Shown piece after piece: positions 59,901-64,000 of a stretch of 64,000 bases of DNA (the first letter of the stretch is position 1; each line of letters begins with the position of its first letter). The translations under genes and the position numbers were made by a program. The DNA lies in assembly GCA_910579515.1 (NCBI GenBank), contig CAJTUV010000001.1, forward strand, positions 155,544 through 219,543. Direction: 5' to 3'. Under the pieces are notes generated by a model that saw nothing but the letters and a program-made list of their open reading frames with translations, did no database searches and had not been told where the DNA came from. Source of the DNA: an uncultured Hungatella sp. Lineage in GTDB: Bacteria > Bacillota > Clostridia > Lachnospirales > Lachnospiraceae.

Positions 59901-60110
59901 CGGATGCCGGTAAAGGACGGTTATGAGGCTACCAGAGAGATCCGCAGACTGGAGAATAAAAAGCTGGCTTCCGTGCCGATTATTGCCATGACGGCCAATG
60001 CGTTTAAGGAGGATAAGGAAGAAGCGCTCAGGCAGGGGATGGATGCCCATATTGCCAAACCCATTGAAATTGAGACTTTGTTTGAGGCGTTAGAAAAAGT
60101 ATTTTCGTAA
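56955..60110 (+). CDS. Hybrid sensor histidine kinase with PAS domains and two receivers
   Basis: 1051 residues without membrane helices. Order: an N-terminal segment (~1-115) that may be a degenerate receiver, PAS domains (~130-250 with NSVPNLIWYKDKNG, ~260-370, and a further region ~385-510), HisKA with H550 (SNMSHDIRTPMN), HATPase (GTGLGMAITKNIV near residue 730), receiver 1 (ALVVDDDF..., phospho-Asp ~842) and receiver 2 (ILLAEDNELNQE..., LMDVRMPVKDGYEA, ~980). It has no output domain, so it works as a phosphorelay hub. ATG 56955 follows GGAGG; an ATG five codons earlier overlaps that site. An OmpR-type two-component pair follows after 72 bases and could be linked. Confidence 0.9.
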   Translation: MYHCHIHIYLAGLSNEAAKVLKQMPPLEAFTHSFFESDRADGSLASKADVILADLQNKNEREELQILREHMADSAQLILLIEKEQFLALQEDLQVVKDLWILPMTEAELTFRFLKWQQEYKKDKDFWQTSHFLDSTINSVPNLIWYKDKNGIHEKVNDSFCKTVNKTKEQVEGRGHAYIWNVEQDDPACIESERVVMTTKKTWVSEETIMTGEGERLLTTYKSPLYNVDGSVMGTVGVAIDATKERAYERELIRKNHTLETIFTTMDCGVITHSLDGGRVISVNRAALQILGHESLEELMSQGFDLCSAAVVAEDRARLLDNIRSLKKEGDSVSLEYRIQHKNEGILHLMGNAKLIRENGELICQRFFLDCTAQKQQEELARLEARRRHIELIQALTIDYNLVCFFDLCTGEGNALRMNDEDGSRFGSAFDGKISLEESMEKYIQEFVCEEDQNLVRESLRRSRLEEELSEKLLLYINYRACVHGEIKYFQMKAVRTGGWSKSHTIVLGLRSVDEEVRNEMEKNLLLEDALSQANRANKAKSIFLSNMSHDIRTPMNAIVGFTTLAISHIENSEKVEEYLKKIMTSGNHLLSLINDILDMSRIESGKMQLEEAPCSMPEILYELRNILQADIRAKQLELQMDAVDVLNEEVYCDRLRLNQILLNLLGNAVKFTPAGGVVSLRLTEKQGAPAGYTNYEFHVKDTGLGMSQEFAQHIFEPFSREKTSTISGIQGTGLGMAITKNIVDMMNGSISVESKEGEGTEFTLSLTFRLYAEVKESQIIPELEGRRALVVDDDFNSCDSVSYMLQQIGMRAEWTLSGKEAVLRTRHAAMRSDNYCIYMIDWLLPDMNGVEVARRIRKEAGEEAPIIVLTSYDWSDIEEEAKEAGVTAFCGKPLFLSALRKCLKSIVGNPAGPKTDSAKKPVEQYTGHILLAEDNELNQEIAETILTDAGFTVDIAGNGQIAVDMLKNSKPGYYQLVLMDVRMPVKDGYEATREIRRLENKKLASVPIIAMTANAFKEDKEEALRQGMDAHIAKPIEIETLFEALEKVFS

Positions 60111-60182
60111 AAAGGATACAAAAAGGATATATGGAAGTGATAAAGTAAAACCATCAAAAAAGACCGATAACGGAGAAGGAAC

Positions 60183-60851
60183 ATGGAACGAAGACTTCTG
60201 ATTGTGGAGGACGACTGCCTGATAGCAGAAGCTGCAGCCGATTACTTTACCAGCAAAGGGTGGCTGGTGAAGACAGAAGAAAGTGGAATCCGTGCCATAA
60301 GGCGGTTAGAGAGGGAAAGCTTTCATCTGATTTTGTTGGATGTGATGCTGCCCTTTATGGATGGTTTTTCTTTATGCAAAAAAATCCGGCAGAACAGCGA
60401 CGTGCCTGTGATTTTTATCACAGCCAGAGCTATGGAGGAGGATAAGCTAAACGGCTATTCCCTGGGGGCGGATGATTATGTGACAAAGCCCTTTTCCCTG
60501 CCTGTGCTCTATGCAAAGTCTATGGCTCTTACAGGAAGGATTCAGAGGAAAACTTCCTTTTTGGAGGCAGGCACATTAAAGGTTGATGTAAAGAGTCATA
60601 AGGTGTGGAAACAGGGGAAGATTTTGGGGCTTCCGCCAAAGGAGTATGACATGCTTGTTTTCTTTTTGGAGAACCCGGGAAGGATTTACAGCAGAGAACA
60701 GCTTCTGATTCGCTTTTGGGGATATGATTTTGACGGAAACGAACGTGTGGTTGACAATCATATTAAAAAGCTGCGAAAGGCTATGGGCTCCTGCGGCTGC
60801 TCGATTCAAACCGTTCCCAAATCCGGCTATCGGCTGGAGGTGGAAGAATGA
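60183..60851 (+). CDS. OmpR-family response regulator
   Basis: 222 residues. Receiver with the acidic pair in VEDDCLIAE, phosphoacceptor D52 (LLDVMLP) and Lys in YVTKPF near residue 102; winged-helix DNA-binding domain from ~125 (VWKQGKILGLPPKEYDMLVFFLENPGRIYSREQLL). It pairs with the kinase gene that overlaps its stop by four bases. GGAGAAGGAAC precedes ATG 60183. Confidence 0.93.
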   Translation: MERRLLIVEDDCLIAEAAADYFTSKGWLVKTEESGIRAIRRLERESFHLILLDVMLPFMDGFSLCKKIRQNSDVPVIFITARAMEEDKLNGYSLGADDYVTKPFSLPVLYAKSMALTGRIQRKTSFLEAGTLKVDVKSHKVWKQGKILGLPPKEYDMLVFFLENPGRIYSREQLLIRFWGYDFDGNERVVDNHIKKLRKAMGSCGCSIQTVPKSGYRLEVEE

Positions 60852-62665
60852 AGGGGAAAAAGAAGAGATTTATAAAGCCTGTGGTACTTGGCTTTGGGGT
60901 CATGTATTTTATGGTTATGGTTTTGTCTACCTGGCTGGTGAAGGAAAAGTTTGTAGAGGAATACAACCAGGAGCTGGAGGAGGCAGCAGTTTCTTTGTGC
61001 CGCAGGGTAGATGGGGAACTGGATAAAGAAAACGGAGCTGATTATGAGAAAGTGCTGAAAGATTTTTTATGGGGTGTTCAGGATGAGGATGTTCAAATTT
61101 CGGCAGCGTTTTATGATGAGAAGAAAAGGCTGTTGACAAAGACCACGAAAGGGAGTGCGGGCGGAAACACCATTGTTTTCACAGATTTTACCAGGAAAGA
61201 GCCAACGTATGAGCTGGAGGACTATCTTTCCCTGAAGGAGAGAGAGGAGCTGGTAAAGTATGAGTGGGACAATATACGGACTTTTTCTGTACAGAGGCCA
61301 GATAAGTACCGGATTTCCATTCAGGTTTCTCCAGATAAGGAAACGCTGTGGGCAGTGATTGTTCAGGAGATTACCTGGAAAGAAGAGTCGGAAATAGGAG
61401 AAGATGAGGAGCATTATAAAGACCCTTTAGACGGAACCATTTACAGTATGGAAATAGGCATAACTGTGGATTATGCCACTGGAGAGGAGCTTGGAGGCAG
61501 AAGTTATTGTGAAACAGACAGTAAAATTGTATGGCAGTGGACCAATCCTTTGATCAGCGACGAAAAACAGAGCGACGGACAGATCAAAAGCGGTTCAATC
61601 CTGTTTCCCTATCTGAATTGTGCCAATGGTTCTTATGAGGGATGGCATCGATGGGCCGTCAGCCAGTATCTCCATGACTATCCTGTGGAAGGAATTTTTG
61701 AGTGGAAAGCAGGCGCTGAGTATCCTGAGATGATCGTGGATTCTGACGGGCTTTTTTACAGAGGAAGATATCAGCTTCAACTAGGCATGATCGGCGATCC
61801 CCTTGTCTATATGGAAATCCGCATGGAGGCCTGTCCGTGGAAAGCGGCTGTGGATTATATGAAATATGTCTATCTGGCAGGATTTGTGCTGGCTCTTGCC
61901 TGTATGACTAAAATTATCGCTGCGTTTCACAAGGTTTATGACAGACAGGCCGTCCTGGAGGAGACCAGGCGGGATATGACGAATGCTATGGCCCATGAGT
62001 TAAAGACTCCTCTGGGCATTATCCGAAATTTTGCAGAAAATCTGGCTGAGCACAATCTGGAGGAGAAACGGGATTATTATCTTTCTCAGATTATCAGACA
62101 GACTGAGGAGATGGATCGGCTTGTGGTGGAAATGATTGAGCTGTCTAAACTGGACTCTGAGGAGTTTGCGTTAAAAAAAGAAGAGGTATCTTTTTTGGAT
62201 TTGGTTCGGGAACAGGTAGAAAAATTTGGGCCTGTGATAAAGGAGAAAAACATTTGCGTTCAGTATGAGGGAAAAGAGGATTTTAGAGTAAAAGGAGACA
62301 GGGAGTATCTTTCCAGGGCGGTATGGAATCTGGTCTGCAATGCGGTGGACTATAATGTTTTGGGCGGCAGGATTACGGTTGAGATGGGGAAGGAACAGTG
62401 TGTGATTGAAAATACGGGAAAATTTTTGACAGAAGAAGAACTTCTTCACGCTTTTGATTTATTCTATATGGGGGATAAGAGCAGAGGAAAGAGGCAGGGA
62501 CATCTAGGGATGGGGTTGTTTTTGACAAAGAAGATTTTAGGGCTCCACGGATTGGAGATTCTGTTGGGGAATGGGAAAGAGGGCGTTAGGGCGACAGTGA
62601 AACAGGCTGTAAAATGTCGTTCAAGAGGATATGGGGAAAGATGTGGTACAGTCAACCAGTGTTAG
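60848..62665 (+). CDS. Membrane sensor histidine kinase
   Basis: 605 residues. Membrane helices at ~11-31 and ~340-360 flank a large outer domain (~32-338) with no recognised family. HisKA has His near 384 (MAHELKTPLGII), followed by a HATPase domain (N-box WNLVCNAVDYNV, G-boxes QGHLGMGLFLTK). The last ~15 residues (after TVKQAVK) are Cys/Arg-rich and unlike the end of typical kinases; they lie over a different reading frame that may be a gene fragment (62614-62895), so the original stop may have been lost in a rearrangement. Start ATG 60848 overlaps the regulator's stop. Confidence 0.87.
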   Translation: MKGKKKRFIKPVVLGFGVMYFMVMVLSTWLVKEKFVEEYNQELEEAAVSLCRRVDGELDKENGADYEKVLKDFLWGVQDEDVQISAAFYDEKKRLLTKTTKGSAGGNTIVFTDFTRKEPTYELEDYLSLKEREELVKYEWDNIRTFSVQRPDKYRISIQVSPDKETLWAVIVQEITWKEESEIGEDEEHYKDPLDGTIYSMEIGITVDYATGEELGGRSYCETDSKIVWQWTNPLISDEKQSDGQIKSGSILFPYLNCANGSYEGWHRWAVSQYLHDYPVEGIFEWKAGAEYPEMIVDSDGLFYRGRYQLQLGMIGDPLVYMEIRMEACPWKAAVDYMKYVYLAGFVLALACMTKIIAAFHKVYDRQAVLEETRRDMTNAMAHELKTPLGIIRNFAENLAEHNLEEKRDYYLSQIIRQTEEMDRLVVEMIELSKLDSEEFALKKEEVSFLDLVREQVEKFGPVIKEKNICVQYEGKEDFRVKGDREYLSRAVWNLVCNAVDYNVLGGRITVEMGKEQCVIENTGKFLTEEELLHAFDLFYMGDKSRGKRQGHLGMGLFLTKKILGLHGLEILLGNGKEGVRATVKQAVKCRSRGYGERCGTVNQC

Positions 62666-62895
62666 AAGAGCTGGGAATGAAAATTCCTGAGACAGTGGAG
62701 GCGTTTCTTACCTATTTGAGGACCGTTAAGGAAAAGAAGCCAAAGCTGATTCCTTTATTTTTTAAATCCGGGCCAAAATGTTTGTCTGTCCTCACTATCG
62801 GAATTGCTTACGAATTGGCTTTACAAATTGGAAGCAGCAAGGAGAAGTTTATGAAAGAATTTACGGAGGTGCGTCGCGTTGAGAATCGAAAATAA
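62614..62895 (+). pseudogene. Possible fragment of an ABC solute-binding protein
   Basis: A 93-codon frame that overlaps the 3' end of the kinase gene and the start of the next gene. KMWYSQPVLEELGMKIPETVEAFLTYLRTVKEK resembles the segment of sugar-type extracellular solute-binding proteins that reads like 'LYYNxxVLEELGMxxPTTWDEFL'. There is no signal peptide, no domain completeness and no ribosome site, so it is probably a remnant. The assignment is from pattern recall and is weak; it may also be a non-coding open frame. Confidence 0.35.
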
Positions 62896-63544
62896 CATAG
62901 TAAAGTATTATTTGAAAAATGTATATTTCATTACAGGTACGGCTTATGCAGGAAAGTCAACAACGGCGAAAATGCTTGCCAGCCGATATGATATGGTTTT
63001 TTGCGGAGAAAACTATTATATTGCAGTATCAGACGCTGTGGCGACACCCGATGTACAGCCCGATCTTTGCTATAGGAAAAGCCTTACCGATTGGAAAGAT
63101 TTTGTCACTCGATCGCCAAAAGAGTATGAGCGCTGGATCTATAGCTCGGCCAAAGAAGGCGCAGGGTTTGAAGTTGCCGAACTTATTTCCATAGCAAGAG
63201 ACAAAAAGGTAATTGTGGATACGAATATTCCTGTTGAACTATTGAAGGAGATTTCCGAATATGATCATGTGGCTGTTATGCTCTCGCCGCAGTCTATGAG
63301 TGTGGAGCACTTCTTTGACCGAAGCGACCCCGAAAAGCAATTTATTCTCAGCGTTATTGGTAGCTGCGACAATCCCGAAGAAGTCATGGATAATTATAAA
63401 CGTGGCCTTGCGTTGATTAACAGCCAAAAGCATTATGACGAATTGGCCAATAGCGGTTTTTTCACAATTACGCGTGAAGATAATGGAGCAGACACAAGAG
63501 AAGAGGTATGCGATAAAATCGCGAGGCATTTCAGACTGATTTAA
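62879..63544 (+). CDS. P-loop kinase-like protein of unknown substrate
   Basis: 221 residues. Walker A is FITGTAYAGKSTTAKML near residue 18, then VIVDTNIPVELL near residue 105 as the probable Walker B-like strand, and EHFFDRSDPEKQFIL near residue 142 with an Arg that could act as a lid. The fold resembles small nucleotide or shikimate kinase-like NTPases; the substrate is not identified. The start is TTG 62879 with GGAGG nine bases upstream, which is convincing. The DNA around it is a rearranged region next to a transposase fragment. Confidence 0.62.
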   Translation: MRIENNIVKYYLKNVYFITGTAYAGKSTTAKMLASRYDMVFCGENYYIAVSDAVATPDVQPDLCYRKSLTDWKDFVTRSPKEYERWIYSSAKEGAGFEVAELISIARDKKVIVDTNIPVELLKEISEYDHVAVMLSPQSMSVEHFFDRSDPEKQFILSVIGSCDNPEEVMDNYKRGLALINSQKHYDELANSGFFTITREDNGADTREEVCDKIARHFRLI

Positions 63545-63696
63545 TGCGGCTCAGAAAAATGTTTTAAGTTGCTGAATGAGATAGGAGATGATATAATCTC
63601 GTTTTTGACACTTTAAGAATCAAGCAAGTGCCACAACCCCTCATAAATAGTGGGGCGGTAGCACTTTATGCTGTATGCATGAAATATAGTAATGTT
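63545..63696. other. Non-coding interval with a hairpin next to the transposase
   Basis: AAGTGC (63626-63631) pairs with GCACTT (63661-63666) and CCCC (63637-63640) pairs with GGGG (63652-63655) inside it. It may be the end region of the insertion sequence or a terminator for the transposase on the minus strand. A 78-codon open frame here on the plus strand looks accidental. Confidence 0.4.
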
Positions 63697-64000
63697 TTAT
63701 CTTTGCTTACTTTTTTTCTGAATTCCTTTCATTTTCCGTTTTGTTATAAACTGATAGTCCGTCCGGAATCCACATGTCTCATGAAGGTCATCCGTTATCT
63801 TCTGGCGCTCATATACAGGTATAAATCCTTGTTCTTCTATATCTGCAAATTTTATGTTTCTTAAGGTTTGAAGTAACTGTTCCGTGGTATAAGCGTCCTT
63901 CAGAGAACGTTTTAATAACCGAAAATGAAGCAGAGATAGAAAACATGTGAGAAAATGCGCTTTGATACGGTCCTCACGGTTCAGATAGACTGGCCTTGCT
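63697..64000 (-). mobile_element. IS1634-type transposase, C-terminal part (partial)
   Basis: Read on the minus strand from the window edge, an open frame of 100 codons plus stop ends at 63697. It includes RPVYLNREDRIKAHFLTCFLSLLHFRLL, EQGFIPVYER and DDLHETCGFRTDYQFITKRKMKGI, the C-terminal pattern of IS4-superfamily IS1634-like transposases. The N-terminal part is outside the window. Whether the whole element is intact cannot be seen; its terminal inverted repeat was not found. Confidence 0.7.

Noticed and set aside
63628..63864. 78-codon open frame on the plus strand
   Set aside because: It runs opposite to the transposase end, has no ribosome site and a composition typical of an antisense frame.

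Overview
The window is a 64-kb piece of a low-to-mid GC Firmicute chromosome, most likely from the Clostridia, family Lachnospiraceae. This rests on gene content and order (ispH-rpsA, mcsA-mcsB-clpC, a Na+-pump decarboxylase operon, large TPR/Hsp70 operon, GHKL/LytTR pair, cohesin-bearing membrane protein), strong AGGAGG ribosome binding sites, and TTG/GTG starts. No rRNA, tRNA or CRISPR array was seen. Coding density is high and no gene-less stretch exceeds 300 bases.

Layout. 1-8.4 kb: end of an M29 aminopeptidase, a LysM/GH18 hydrolase, an HD protein with aspartokinase, an AgrC-like kinase and LytTR regulator followed by a lipoprotein with LytTR-like direct repeats in its promoter, and a 1-phosphofructokinase-type kinase. 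8.5-22.7 kb: mostly housekeeping (polyphosphate:AMP phosphotransferase, VOC protein, FAD enzyme, cmk, ispH overlapping rpsA, a soluble FIST sensor plus chemoreceptor on the minus strand, methyltransferase, hslO, cold-shock protein, TepA-like protease, rRNA methyltransferase, pseudouridine synthase). 22.7-28.8 kb: a four-gene operon with a giant degenerate-J/TPR protein, an HscC-like Hsp70, a lipoprotein and a short DUF2806-like protein. 28.8-31.5 kb: dinB under a LexA-type box, and a D,D-carboxypeptidase.

31.5-33.6 kb is an AT-rich type II restriction-modification pair whose methyltransferase resembles YhdJ (ATGCAT); an ATGCAT site lies between the -35 and -10 of its own promoter. 33.7-39.1 kb is a five-gene biotin-dependent Na+ pump operon with two different carboxyltransferase subunits. 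39.2-43.3 kb encodes two cell-surface proteins that share a cadherin-like domain, one a glucosaminidase interrupted by a Gly/Ser/Pro repeat and one a cohesin-domain membrane protein. 43.4-47.9 kb is the McsA-McsB-ClpC quality-control operon, headed by a GntR-type regulator where ctsR normally sits.

48.5-53.2 kb is the most interesting block: an AlgX-like SGNH protein, an MBOAT acyltransferase, an FkbH-type glyceryl-transferring HAD enzyme and an acyl carrier protein. Together they look like a dlt-like surface acylation pathway that would use a glyceryl-type group in place of D-alanine. The rest holds radA, a MerR-regulated MATE exporter with a textbook 19-bp-spacer operator, a large hybrid histidine kinase, an OmpR-type two-component system, and a rearranged end with a possible solute-binding-protein fragment, a P-loop kinase-like gene and the C-terminal end of an IS1634-type transposase.
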